Positions 54,171 to 64,000 are shown, counted from the stretch's first letter. The stretch: 64,000 bases of DNA from Takakia lepidozioides (GCA_030704615.1 CM060733.1:11470001-11534000); one strand, 5' to 3'. Made by a program: numbers and translations. Notes: generated by a model not told the origin, from the letters alone.

Positions 54171-55588
54171 CGGCCGGATGTACCCCTTGACATTAGATCC
54201 TTGAGCTGAGTCTTCAGCTTGACCAACTCTCTGTGGCTCAACCGGTAGGGCGCCTTGGCAGGCGGTTCCGATCCCGGTATCACCTCAATCTTGTGGTCAA
54301 CTCCTCTTCGCGGTGGCAAGCCGCTTGGTAAATCCTCCGGCATCACATCCTGGTATTTCTCCAAAATCCCCTTGATCCAATCTGGGCTCGGCTCCCCATC
54401 GCCTTCTCCTTTCACTTCTTTAATGTAAAGCAAAAATTGGGGCTCGTGTGCCTCCTCCTTTGCTAACAGAAGGTTTATTCGCCCTCCCACGGATTTGGGC
54501 GTTTCCGAAACTCGTAAGACCTCGCCACCATTCCAACATGGCAGCGTGACTACCCTCTTGCGGCCATCTATGACCGCTCCGGATTTGCTCAAAAAGGTCA
54601 TCCCCAAAATGAGATCCACTCCATCGATCTCGCAGACGGTGAAGTTCTCACGTCCCTCCCAACTCCCCAGTTGAAGAGGAACATCGAACACCAACCTCGT
54701 CGCCAATTGCGGTTCTCCTTTGGCAGAACGTACCTCAATAGAGGCCCCTACGTCAGTTGTCGGGAGTCCCAGCTTTTGTGCCGTTGCCGGTGTTATGAAG
54801 GAGTGTGACGCTCCTGTGTCCATCAACAATGACACGTTAGTTCCGGATATTATCCCATCCACGAACAATAAGTGACTCCCTTTACGCAATGCGCCAGTTT
54901 CCTGATACAACTCACAAGAATATTTGCCTACCTTGCAAGTCCTGGCGACCACCGCTTCCACCAAGCGACTGATGGTATCTTCCGACAGCTCTGTGGTTGC
55001 CCGAGTCATGTTCAATTGTTGAGGTTTCGTGCACTTCTTGGCCATGTGCCCGGGCTCCCCGCAATTGAAACACACTCCATCAAAGGTCGCCTTCTATCCG
55101 CCATAAGCCGCTCCACCCGCCTTTCCTTTCGAAGTACCGGGTGCCGCCTTGACGTGTGAAGGCCCTCCCTTCGATTTCCACGTGCCATTGTCGCCGCGTG
55201 GCCTATCCCACTTCTTTTCCGGTCGGAAGGAGTCACCTTCCTGCCGGGTCTTCTTGTGGTTCAGCTCCATACGGCCTTGTCTCTCACCCCTAGGGACATC
55301 CGAGAAACATTCAGCCCTCTCAATTGCCTCGTTCAAAGTTTTGGGTGGCTTCTCCTCCAACTTCCGCCTGGCCCATGGGGCCAGTCCCGCCACAAAGTTG
55401 AAGACCATTTCTGGTTCTGCCATGTCCGCGACTTCGAGCAACAGCACATTGAAAGCCTGGACATACCCCCGAATGTCATCTGTTTGCTTCAAATTCCTCA
55501 TCTTGTCCCGGGCAAGCCAGGACGCGTTGAGGGGCACAAACTGTCTCTTCATCAATTTCTTGAACCCACTCCAGTTCAAGGTTTCCGT
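54170..55588 (-). pseudogene. gypsy gag, zinc knuckle and protease
   Basis: Gag reads WSGFKKLMKRQFVPLNASWL, RNLKQTDDIRGYVQAFNVLL and EMVFNFVAGLAPWARRKLEE. After a TAG at about 55096 it continues with CFNCGEPGHMAKKC (knuckle) and then the protease LLMDTGASHSFITPATAQKL and DLILGMTFLSKSGAVID. The pre-RT linker ends [20 protein letters not shown]. Apart from one stop it is long and well kept. Confidence 0.85.
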
Positions 55589-56061
55589 TGGTCACCAACG
55601 AGCTTGCACCATTCTCGGGGTCACTACTCCTCTTATATATACTTCTGTAGCTGTCCGCGAGGGTTTCACAACCAGCCATGCCATTTTATGGCGAACCACC
55701 ACGAAAACCCTCGACTCCCGGTGATGAGTCGCGGTGAGTCTTGGCCCACTCACCACGGCCCCTCTGGACCGTGATGAGTCCCAAGACTCCCCACGACTCC
55801 CACCACGAGGTCTCCGCCCCCATGGTGAGTCCTATGCCACCCCCACTAAGTCCCGCTAAGCTACCACCACCCCTTGTGGAGCCACCCCCACCGCAACCCG
55901 GTGTGCGGGGCTCCACCTAGTGAGCGCCTCCGCCCTCCTTGAGTGCCTTGGGCACTCAAGGGTGCTTCAGCCCCCCCATACCTATCGCTGCCGCTGCCCC
56001 ACCACAGGGGCAGCCCCTCATGTGTCCCGACCCCCTGCCCTCAAGGCAAAGGGCCGCGACA
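55589..56061 (+). repeat. repeat X, left copy (473 bp)
   Basis: It begins TGGTCACCAACG and ends GGCCGCGACA, and is nearly identical to 61766-62234. It holds TATATATACTT, GTGAGTC/GACTC words and a Pro-rich frame (PPLVEPPPPQPGVRGS in the right copy). The TG..CA ends would suit an LTR. A leader with the gag N-terminus is an alternative, because the chromodomain element's gag follows in frame with no gap. No target-site duplication is seen around either copy. Confidence 0.85.
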
Positions 56062-56065
56062 CAGC

Positions 56066-56800
56066 ATGCCCGAGAAATTTGATAGGACGAGATCAAGATT
56101 TTGCGGTTTTGTTCAACAAGTACGATTGTTCCTAAGACTACATCCACAACACGACTCTGACAAAGGTATTCAAGTGGGATTCGTGGGCATCCTTCTATCA
56201 GGCACTGGCCTATTTTGGTTTGCACCGCTATTAGAGAAAAATTCGCATTTACTATACAATTTTGAAGCGTTCCTATCCGAGTTCACTGCAATGTTTGGAG
56301 AGAATGATAGAGAGAGGTGCAAAGACAAAGATGCAAAATCTTCGACAAGGAGCACGTCCAGCTTCCGTTTATGCTACCGAATTTCGACAACTTGCGTGCG
56401 ACCTCGACTGAAATGAGAAGAGCCTCATTAGTCAGTTTCGATGTGGCCTAAAAGAGGATGTAAAAGATTTGTTGCTGACAATGCCAAACGTGAGTACACT
56501 GAGTGAATTCATCACCCAAATCATTGCATGCGATAATCGTTTATTCGAAAGACGTCAAGAGAAGCGATCTGGATGGTCGACGACGCACCATGCCGCCGCT
56601 ACTACAGCACCAAATACAACGATCCATCAGACATCCGGTAATGATCCTATGCAGATTGATGCTATCCGATTCAAGCCATTGACGCCACAAGAAAAACAAA
56701 GACGGCCGGCGCTCGAATGGATTTATGCCTTTATTGCGGAGAAGAATATCACATGGCATTAAACTGCCCCAACAAGAGAAGATTCAAAGTTCGGGGCACC
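56066..56800 (+). pseudogene. chromovirus gag with CCHC knuckle
   Basis: ATG at 56066 starts MPEKFDRTRSRFCGFVQQVR, then GFVGILLSGTGLFWFAPLLE. After shifts near 56410 it continues CGLKEDVKDLLLTMPNVSTL and CDNRLFERRQEKRS. The knuckle CLYCGEEYHMALNC (56726-56768) is in another frame, with Tyr where a Gly usually precedes His. It would form the particle. Confidence 0.8.
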
Positions 56801-56929
56801 ACTCAAGTGTTCGATACGAGGAGGTCAGAAAACGAAGATGTCCAGTCACAGTAGGGACTATGCGGCTGGACGCCCCAAATTCCTCATAAAAAAAAGGTCT
56901 CTTTCTACCTCCAGACCCTGTACCTTGTT

Positions 56930-57660
56930 TCACAGTTCCAGTTAAGATCAGGATGCAAAATCGAGATATCTCTGTAGAAGCACTTTTGGACTCGGGCGCT
57001 TCAGCGTGTTTTATTGACTAAGACTTTGCGAAGCAACACAATTTAACGCTCGTAAGAAAGAAATTCTCGGCCCCTGTTGAAGTCATCGATGGACGACCGT
57101 TAGCATCAGGAAATATTGACCATGAAACTTGATCCCTTGAAGTGAAGCTTAAAAATCAAGCATCACAAATTGTTTTCAATGTCATCCAGTCTCCAACGAA
57201 TCCTGTGATCCTTGGACTTCCCTGGTTTGTACTTCATAATCCTGACATCGACTGGCGATCACGAAAAATTTCGGCAAGACAAAAATGTAAAAGTACCAAA
57301 GGTATTCAACCCATGTTTCTTGGAGCTAGAGCTTTCATGAGAGCTACGAAGAAAGACGCGACATTTGCACTTTATGCGACTCCGATCAAAACCACAACAG
57401 ACCAAGGTACTTCGACATTACCCACTCAATATCAAGATTTCAAGGATGTTTTCGAGAAAAAAATGCAGACATGTTGCCAGAACATCGACCTTAAGATTGT
57501 GCAATTGAGTTGCAAGAATGAGCTCAATCACCATTCGGTCCGATCTACAATTTATCTCAGACGGAGCTGGCTGCTTTACGCGAATACATTGATGAAAATT
57601 TGTGAAAGAATTTCATTCGACATTCGAAATCACCCGCAGGAGCACCTATCTTATTTGTGA
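56930..57660 (+). pseudogene. chromovirus protease and pre-RT linker
   Basis: EALLDSGASACFID at about 56972-57018 contains the catalytic DSGA. TAA at 57019-57021 and TGA at 57130-57132 interrupt; both sit where the conserved residues suggest CAA and CGA. NPVILGLPWFVLHNPDIDW follows, the ILG-PWL motif, and then a linker. It would process the polyprotein. Confidence 0.8.
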
Positions 57661-58260
57661 AGAAGAAGGACGGATCGTTTCGCATGTGTGTGGACTATCG
57701 TGGGCTCAACAAAGTCACTATAAAAAATTGTTATCCATTACCGCTGATTTTCGGACTCCTCGAACAACTGGGACGAGCAAATTTTTTCACAAAGATCGAC
57801 TTGAGAAGAGCTTACAACCTTGTACGAATAAAAGAAGGAGACGAATGGAAGACTGTTTTTCGCACAAGGTACGGACATTTTGAATATAGTGTTATGCCTT
57901 TCGGTTTTACAAATGCTCCAACAATTTTTCAACACATGATTAATGACATCTTTTGAGAATTTTTAGATGACTTTGTAGTCATCTATTTGGATGACATTTT
58001 GATATTTTCACAGAATGAAGAAGAACATGGTCGCCATGTACGCCTTGTCCTTGAGGGAAAAAAAACTATATGCCAAGTTGGAAAAATGTCATTTTCACCA
58101 ATCTGAAGTCGAATTTCTGGGCTACATTATTTCCGACAAAGGTGTCTTTATGGATCAGAAAAAAATACAAACCATCATCGAGTGGATTAAACCAACTTCA
58201 GTTCGAGATGTACAATGTTTTCTAGGATTTGCAAATTTCTATAGAATCTTCATCTAAGAC
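57603..58260 (+). pseudogene. chromovirus reverse transcriptase
   Basis: After TGA at 57603-57605 the frame reads [56 protein letters not shown] and [22 protein letters not shown] at 57954-57956 precedes [17 protein letters not shown], which has the catalytic YLDD. A shift near 58050 leads to [20 protein letters not shown] and VQCFLGFANFYRIFI, with TAA at 58255-58257. Confidence 0.88.
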
Positions 58261-59049
58261 TATTCCAAAATTGCTGCACCAATGACACGACTCACAAGGA
58301 AAGACAAATTTGTATGGGACGAGAAGGATGACCAAGCATTTGAAAGGCTGAAGCAGACATTTACAACGGCTCCAATACTGGTACATGCAGACCCATTTAA
58401 ACCATTCTTTTTGGAAGCAGATGCATCGGACTTTGCACTTGGCGCGGTACTCTCTCAATACGGTACAGATGGCCGACTTCACCCTGTTGGTTTTCGTTCT
58501 CGCAAATTTTTCGCTACGGAGATCAATTATGAAATCCATGACAAAGAACTTCTAGCGATTATCGATGCTTTTGAGGAGTGACGTCATCTATTGGAGGGAG
58601 CTCAACATCAGGTCACTGTCTATACCGATCACAAAAACCTCGAGTATTTTATGAGTGCTCGTGTTTTGAATCGACGTCAAGTAAGATGGAGTATATCACT
58701 AGCAAGGTTTGATTTTGTTATTGCGTACCGTCCCGGACATCTTCAAGGAAAACCAGATGCTCTTTCTCGACGATCGTATCTTGCGCCAAAGGAAGGGGAT
58801 GCAGCTTTTGACCAACAGATCTTGAAACCATCAAATCTCCAATTGAATATGTTATCCATGTCCACCTATGACGATGCAGAGATCATAAAGGAGATTCAGG
58901 AAGCATTGAAGAGCGACCAATTTGCTACGACACTACGAAATCAACTAAATCGACCTCGAGACAACCCACATATTACAAACGACTTCGAATTCAAAGATGA
59001 CTTACTTTATTTCAAGGGACTTCTCTATGTACCTCCAGGACCTACATGA
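58261..59049 (+). pseudogene. chromovirus RNase H
   Basis: PFFLEADASDFALGAVLSQY, EINYEIHDKELLAIIDAFEE and [14 protein letters not shown] carry the Asp, Glu and Asp of RNase H, with [20 protein letters not shown] at the end. TGA at 58579-58581 stands where Trp is expected. It continues open to TGA at 59047. Confidence 0.88.
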
Positions 59050-60120
59050 CTTTGAATTCTTCAAACATGTCATAATCTTCCGGCTGCAGGACATTCCGGC
59101 TTCAACAAAACAATGGAATTGGTATCCAGGGACTATTGGTGGCCGCAGATGTGGAAACTCGTGAAAGAATTTATAAAATCTTGCGACACGTGTGTTAGAG
59201 CGAAGAGACCCCGACATCGACCTTACGGCCTTCTTCAACCATTACCCATTCCCAAGGGTCAATGGTCGTCCGTGTCTATGGACTTTATTACAGACCTTCC
59301 AATCTCCAAGACCACCGATTCAATCCTTGTTATTGTAGATTGTTTTACAAAGATGAAACATTTCATTCCATGTAATAAGACGGTTACCGGCGAGGAAACT
59401 GCAAGACTCTTCCTCAATAATATCTACCGCATTCATGGACTCCCGAAGGACATCGTATCTGATCGAGGACCACAGTTCATATCAAATTTCTGAAGGGGAT
59501 TATTTCACATATTGGATATTAAGATCAACCTTTCTATAGCTAATCATCCACAGACTGATGGTCAAACCGAACGTGTAAACCAGATTTTGGAACAGTATCT
59601 TCGCTGTACGATAAATTATCACCAAAGATAATTGGACGGACCTTCTTCATTGGCTGAGTTTGCCTACAACAACACTATACATTCTTCGACCAAGCAAACT
59701 TCATTTTTCTCCAATTATGGTCATCATCCTCGAGCAAACCCTTTCCATATGAAGACTGTTGGAAGCCCTGCTGCAGAAAACCTTGCTACTCATCTTGCTA
59801 CGATTCACAAAGAGCTTACATTCCACCTCGCAGAAGCTCAAAAACAATACAAGGAGTATGCAGATCAACGTCGCCAACTCCAACGCCAGTTCAAGGTCAG
59901 AGATTTGTGTGGCTTCTTCGACGGGACATACAAACCTCGCGACCATCAAGGAAGTTATCAACGCCTGAGACCATTCAAAAATTTTCGACAAATAAATCCG
60001 GTCAGTTTTCGGCTTGAACTCCCACGAAGTATGCGCATCCACCCAGTTTTTCATGTTTCATTATTAGAGTTGTATCATCCATCGAATATTCCAGGAAGAG
60101 TCTCCATACCACCTCCACCA
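59050..60120 (+). pseudogene. chromovirus integrase
   Basis: The zinc-binding part is CHNLPAAGHSGF .. CDTCVRAKR. The catalytic Asp lies in SMDFITDLP (about 59275) and in VSDRGPQF (about 59457), and the Glu in [13 protein letters not shown] (about 59550-59588). TGA at 59491-59493 and a one-base insertion near 59625 break it. The C-terminal part holds EFAYNNTIHSSTKQTSFF and LELPRSMRIHPVFHVSLLEL, the GPF/Y-type module. Confidence 0.88.
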
Positions 60121-60134
60121 ATCGAAGTCAATCA

Positions 60135-60330
60135 GGAAATTGAGTATGAAGTCGACGAAGTCCTAGACTCTCGCATCAAGTATAAACATCTTGAGTATTT
60201 CATATATTGAAAAGGATACGACATCAGCGAACGAACGTGGGAACCTTCATCCAACCTCGCCAATGCATCTGACAAAGTCCAAGAGTTTCATCAACGATAT
60301 CCAGCTAAGCCCCGAGCTACACGTCAATAA
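60135..60330 (+). pseudogene. integrase chromodomain
   Basis: YEVDEVLDSRIKYKHLEYFI, TGA at 60208-60210 where chromodomains have Trp, then KGYDISERTWEPSSNLAN. This is the typical chromovirus chromodomain (EVE-IL..R, YLVKWKGY, TWEP), which guides insertion to marked chromatin. It ends with TAA at about 60328. Confidence 0.85.
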
Positions 60331-60476
60331 GACGTCACAATGATGATGTCAGCCAAGTTAGCTTCAAGGTGAAGACTCCACATTCAATGTACCTGATACA
60401 CGCTAAGGAGGGAAGAGCACCACACATCAGTATATATAGCTACACTTCCAGCACTCTTGCATCTTGTATCGGCAGT

Positions 60477-60878
60477 ATGGAGTCACATGAACTAGATACA
60501 TTGGAGTTGTCGCTTATCCAGCTACCAGATCAGCCGTTCCAACTCTCACGACCTTCAACATCACGCCGACGATCTCGAGACGATGGGCCACCAATGCGAC
60601 GCGTACTTCCGCGTCTGGACCCTGTACGACGGCAAGTGGAGCCTACTCGAAGTCTGATAATTCTGTTGGAGGTTGAGGTTTCGGACGCAGAGGGCAACGA
60701 AATCATGTTTGAAGGCAGCTTCGAGAATCAAAATGCTCAAATCACTGCGTGGCCCCAAGTTCAAGGTGTTGGACACTATCGATGGTTGCAGGGACCTATA
60801 AATCATTTGAGTCAAGAACGAAGAGCCGAATACTTGACAAGTACCATTCGCCGGATTTTGGATTTTCTCCAACTCTAA
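60477..60878 (+). CDS. extra ORF between chromodomain and polypurine tract
   Basis: This ORF is 133 codons from ATG to stop with no break, although every pol domain upstream has stops. It begins MESHELDTLELSLIQLPDQP, has an Arg/Ser-rich patch (RPSTSRRRSRDDG), a beta-like stretch (SLIILLEVEVSDAEG) and ends in a helix (AEYLTSTIRRILDFLQL). A TATATATA box lies at 60431-60438, about 40 bp before the ATG, which could allow its own transcript. No transmembrane segment is seen, so it is not envelope-like. I know no relative. It could also be a chance frame kept by the host LTR region. Confidence 0.5.
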   Translation: MESHELDTLELSLIQLPDQPFQLSRPSTSRRRSRDDGPPMRRVLPRLDPVRRQVEPTRSLIILLEVEVSDAEGNEIMFEGSFENQNAQITAWPQVQGVGHYRWLQGPINHLSQERRAEYLTSTIRRILDFLQL

Positions 60879-60914
60879 GCAAGTCCAAGATTTTACCGCT
60901 CCTCGAGGAACTCG

Positions 60915-60930
60915 GCGCTAGAGGAGGGGG
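60915..60930 (+). promoter_or_regulatory. polypurine tract of the chromovirus
   Basis: GAGGAGGGGG ends at 60930 and is followed at once by TGATGTCACG, the expected TG start of a 3' LTR. Such tracts prime plus-strand DNA synthesis. Confidence 0.75.
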
Positions 60931-61660
60931 TGATGTCACGGACATAGCCCAGAGGAACTTATCAGGAGTAAATACCAAAAATTACCAAGTTACCAAGTTA
61001 CCGGAAGTTACCATGGCTTACCGTGATTTACCATGATTTACCATGATCTACCATTACTTACCAAGTTACCGGGAGTTTACCAAATTACCAAGAGTAACTT
61101 GGGAAACTGCTCCGGAAGCTTCCTTTGGAGGAAACTTCTCCATCAAGATACCTCTTTTGTTTAAGGAAGCTTCTCCATCAAGAAACCTTTGTTTAATCTT
61201 GGAAACTTCTCCAACAAGAAACCTCCATAGGGGAAGCTTCTTGGGGAAGCTTCTTAGTAGCCAGTATATATAGGAGGCAAGACTGGACACTCTTCAGTCT
61301 CGCCAACACAAGTTCAAGCTACTCTTGTACATATTTTAATTAAAGACCTAATACACTCAGAATGCATTGAAGACAACCAGTGCTGTAATCTGGAGCAGTA
61401 AATCAAAGCTCTGAATTGTAGTGCGTCTGGTTGGTAGTATGTCCCTCCTCGGTTGTGAGTCAGTTTGCTTGCTACGAGCAACTACTATAAAAACATTTGG
61501 ATGTCTTTGTGTCGCGCACTTCAATTCGATAAGCTCCCCTTCAAGTCATAGTTACTCGCTTTGATGGGCGCGCCTGACTCCCAACCTGGCCGCCCGGGCC
61601 AACTTGGAGCTTCGGCTGCTCACCGAGACATAACGGTCCCCATTCGCTTCCCTCTAAACC
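60931..61660 (+). repeat. 3' LTR of the chromovirus (right end uncertain)
   Basis: It starts TGATGTCACGGACATAGCCC right after the polypurine tract. It contains a TTACCA/TTACCAAGTT word cluster (60975-61100), several GAAGCTTC palindromes (61117-61255), a TATATATA box at about 61265 and ATTAAAGACC downstream. The right limit cannot be fixed because no 5' LTR is present for comparison. Confidence 0.6.
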
Positions 61661-61765
61661 CTCCACCTATTTGGGACTAGGAGAATTCCTTTTGGTAGAT
61701 GGCAGTCCGGAACAGCTCCCCACTCTTTGGTCGCTTTCCGGTTCGCTCGCTTACTCACTAGTTTT

Positions 61766-62234
61766 TGGTCACCAACGGGCTTGCACCGTTCTCGGGGTTA
61801 CTACTCCCTATATATACTTCTGTAGCTGTCCGCGGGGGTTTCATAACCAGCCATGCCATTTTATGGCGAACCACCACGAAAACCCTCGACTCCCGGTGAT
61901 GAGTCGCGGTGAGTCTTGGCCCACTCACCACGGCCCCTATGGACCGTGCTGAGTCCCAAGACTCCCCACGACTCCCACCACGAGGTCTCCGCCCCATGGT
62001 GAGTCCTATGCCACCCCCACTAAGTCCCGCTAAGCTACCACCACCCCTTGTGGAGCCACCCCCACCGCAACCCGGTGTGCGGGGCTCCACCTAGTGATCG
62101 CCTCCGCCTCCTTGAGTGCCTTGGGCACTCAAGGGTGCTTCAGCCCCCCATACCTATCGCTGCCGCTGCCCCCACCACAGGGGCAGCCCCTCATGTGTCC
62201 CGACCCCCTGCCCTCAAGGCAAAGGGCCGCGACA
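61766..62234 (+). repeat. repeat X, right copy (469 bp)
   Basis: It is nearly identical to 55589-56061, with only a few substitutions and single-base indels in G/C runs. The common sequence ends at CGACAC in both copies, after which the flanks differ completely (gag on the left copy, AT-rich DNA on the right copy). Confidence 0.9.
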
Positions 62235-62665
62235 CTTTGCCTCTAATGTATACCTGTTCTGAAGACATTGTCCATGGCTGAGTCTGGTTCAATTGCATTT
62301 TAAGCAAGGAGAGCTTTGCCCACTCGCGGAGCCTCTCAACCATCTGCACACTCATTATCAATACAGGCAGTCAGCCATCAGATGGACTAGTATGATTCAA
62401 ATAAACTGTGACGATCAAGAGGAGACAACCGGAATCACAAACTCATGAATTCATTGATTTCGAAGTCTAACAAGTAAATGGGTAGGTTGCAATCAGCAAC
62501 CCCTCTTTTATGTTTTCTTTCATATACATGAACACCACTCTTACTCTTTAGTCTAATACCACGGTAGAAGTTTCATTAGTGCGTTTCGTTCCACCTGAAT
62601 ATCACACGTGTTTGACAACAGCCAGACAGAATCTATTGCACCGGGGTACTGATGGTTTTTAGAGA
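62235..62665. other. no gene seen
   Basis: Mixed-composition intergenic sequence lies between repeat X and the PPR satellite. No coding or repeat signal is visible. Confidence 0.5.
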
Positions 62666-62666
62666 A

Positions 62667-63700
62667 TTAAGTCAGTTCCATAGAGAGATTCCCACCCGGC
62701 TGGGATAGATTAATCCAGAAACCCATGGTTGCAAGCAAAGCATTACACATCGTCGTGGGATATTTTTCCTCTCTTGAGGTGAGAACAGAGATGCACCCAC
62801 ATTTTGCATACATGTCAACCTTGGTATTGTTCAGAATGACATTTGGTACAACTCCAGCTCTGAAGATGTCGCCATGGGCATCTTTCCCCTTTTTCATCTA
62901 GCTGCCAGGGTAGTGTTCAAAATGACATTTGGTACAATTCCAACTTTGATGATATCCAGGGCTCGATGCACCCACATTTTGCATACATGTCCACCAAGGT
63001 ATTGTTCATAATGACATTTGGTACAATTCCAGCTCTGAAGATGTTGCCATGGACCTCTTTCCCCTTTTCCAGAGCTGCCAGGCAGTGTTCAGAATGACAT
63101 TTGGTACAATTCCAACTTTGATGATACCCCCATGCACCTCTTTGCCCTTGTCCACGGCTCGATGCACCCATATTTTACATACATGTCCACCAAGGTATTG
63201 TCCAGAATGACATTTGGTACAATTCCAGCTCTGAAGATGTCGCCATGGACCTCTTTCCCTTTTACTAGAGCTGCCAGGGCAGTGTTCAAAATGACAATTG
63301 GTACAATTCCAGCTTTGATGATATCCCCATGCACCTCTTTGCCCTTGTCCAGGGCTCGATGCACCCACATTTTGCATACTGTCCACCAAGGTATTGTTCA
63401 TAATGACATTTGGTACAATTCCAGCTCTGAAGATGTCACCATAGACCTCTTTCCCCCTTTCCAGAGCTGCCAAGGCAGTGTTCAGAATGACATTTGGTAC
63501 AATTCCAACTTTGATGATATCCCCATGCACCTCTTTGCCCTTGTCCAGGTCTCGATGCACCCACATTTTGCATACATGTCCACCAGGGTATTGTCCAGAA
63601 TGACATTTGGTACAATTCCAGCTCTGAAGATGTCGCCATGGACCTCTTTCCCTTTTACTAGAGCTGCCAGGGCAGTGTTCAGAATGACAATTGGTACAAT
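62667..63700 (-). repeat. ~197-bp satellite made of shortened PPR units
   Basis: On the minus strand each unit holds two joined PPR scraps: GKEVHGDIIKVGIVPNVILN and GKEVHGDIFRAGIVPNVI..NNTLVDMYAKCGC. The TTTGCATACATGTCCACC anchor falls at 62981, 63177, 63374 and 63570 (196-197-bp steps). Compared with the ~303-bp triplet at 12.7-13.9 kb, the AERDVVSWNAMIAGY..ALETYEQM part is missing. Since 197 is not a multiple of three, the frame changes each unit and no PPR protein can be made. Confidence 0.85.
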
Positions 63701-64000
63701 TTCTTCACATGGTACATTAAGAAAAAGCCACACCTTGTGATTGCGGTTGTCCCACCATCGCGAAGGATTTTAAAAACTCATGCCAGCTCTGCTCCGTGCT
63801 GCAAATACAGGGCCGAGTCTAATGAGAGGGCAAAACAAGGCTGAAATAGGTCGAAGGAGAAGGTGCCCTCACCACATTGTCCTCAACCTTGTATCATGAC
63901 CCATGGAGGATTCGACTGACCATGAACCCAAGCGGACCTCTTGTGTGTGTTGCTTGCGTCTGTAGTCAGGTAATATCGGATTGGTCTGTGAGAACCACCA
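63700..64000 (-). repeat. dispersed repeat R, copy 3 (cut by window end)
   Basis: It matches 41.4-41.56 then 41.1-41.28 kb and 15.37-15.55 kb: ACATTAAGAAAAAGCCACAC, CCACCATCGCGAAGGA, GCCCTCACCACATTGTCCTC and GTCTGTAGTCAGGTAAT. The order of the pieces differs from copy 1, so two adjoining units may be joined here. Confidence 0.75.

Larger units (their letters stand above)
53748..55588 (-). mobile_element. third Ty3/gypsy element, truncated at both ends
   Basis: The minus strand carries gag (55579-55094), a CCHC knuckle and protease (55075-54170), and RT up to the YIDD box. It stops at about 53748 against the MULE transposase and begins at 55588 against the ~470-bp repeat X. Flanking LTRs are absent. 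Confidence 0.8.
56062..61660 (+). mobile_element. chromodomain Ty3/gypsy element (chromovirus)
   Basis: Order on the plus strand: gag, CCHC knuckle, protease, RT, RNase H, integrase, chromodomain, an extra small ORF, a polypurine tract and the start of a 3' LTR. Its 5' LTR is not present: repeat X abuts gag instead. Gag wording (GFVQQVRLFLRLHPQ, GTGLFWFAPLLE) resembles the Tcn1-like chromoviruses reported from non-seed plants and fungi, from memory. Many stops make it inactive. Confidence 0.85.

Noticed and set aside
60477-60878. Envelope gene of an errantivirus-like element
   Set aside because: No signal peptide, membrane segment or Cys-rich ectodomain; far too short.
62944-63740. Plus-strand frame of ~200 codons across the PPR satellite
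   Set aside because: It is antisense to recognisable PPR wording on the minus strand and is a repeat by-product.

Overview
This window looks like nuclear DNA of a land plant with a large, transposon-filled genome. The signs are tandem PLS-type pentatricopeptide (PPR) sequence, a DUF1771-SMR gene with GT-AG introns, Ty3/gypsy elements including a chromovirus, an L1-like LINE, a SWIM-type transposase, and long AT-rich stretches. The PPR style (HGDI-KAGIVPDVILNNTLV, MYAKCGSIEDA) suggests a fern, lycophyte or other seedless plant. That placement is an inference from memory of the families. There is no rRNA, no intact tRNA, no CRISPR and no bacterial operon structure.

Layout: 0-6.5 kb is a decayed LINE (+), with a possible methyltransferase-like frame at its 5' edge and a block of short-word repeats between ORF1 and ORF2. 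6.5-11.3 kb holds orphan gene pieces (a VPS4-like exon, an amino-acid-transporter fragment) and small repeats. 11.4-15.8 kb is a tandemly rearranged PPR cluster (-). 15.8-19 kb holds a multi-exon SAM-domain gene (+) with tandem duplications in front. 20.7-25.4 kb is AT-rich and contains a degenerate satellite. 26.1-33.4 kb is a Ty3/gypsy element (-). 34.2-35.9 kb is minisatellite and word-cluster DNA. 36.3-37.6 kb is a fragment with a GHTHEDID signature (-). 38.9-40.3 kb is a DUF1771-SMR gene (-). 44.3-48.4 kb is a second gypsy element (+). 51.2-53.7 kb is a SWIM transposase (-), fused at its 5' side to a truncated third gypsy element (53.7-55.6 kb, -). 55.6-62.2 kb is a chromodomain gypsy element (+) bracketed by two ~470 bp direct repeats. 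62.8-63.7 kb is a satellite made of PPR pieces, and the window ends in a dispersed repeat also seen at 15.4 and 41.1 kb.

The most notable object is the gypsy element at 26.1-33.4 kb. Between protease and reverse transcriptase it carries a complete-looking DNMT3-like cytosine-5 DNA methyltransferase domain (motifs I, IV with PCQ, VI ENV, VIII-like HRLR). After the integrase, in a shifted frame, it carries a PHD-finger-like sequence. It would therefore encode a chromatin writer and a likely chromatin reader with the usual gag-pol machinery. The methyltransferase frame is open over 276 codons although most of the element is broken.

A second theme is short-word clustering. Several non-coding blocks are each dense in one short word and often its reverse complement, with irregular spacing (TTCATCC, GTGAGC, GTGGA, CACAGCC, AAGCTC, ACATT, TTACCA). 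Two of these word families recur at several distant sites and tend to lie near each other. Nearly all genes here look broken. In several elements most premature stops sit where the conserved motif predicts CAG/CAA, CGA or TGG, as expected from C-to-T decay of methylated cytosine.
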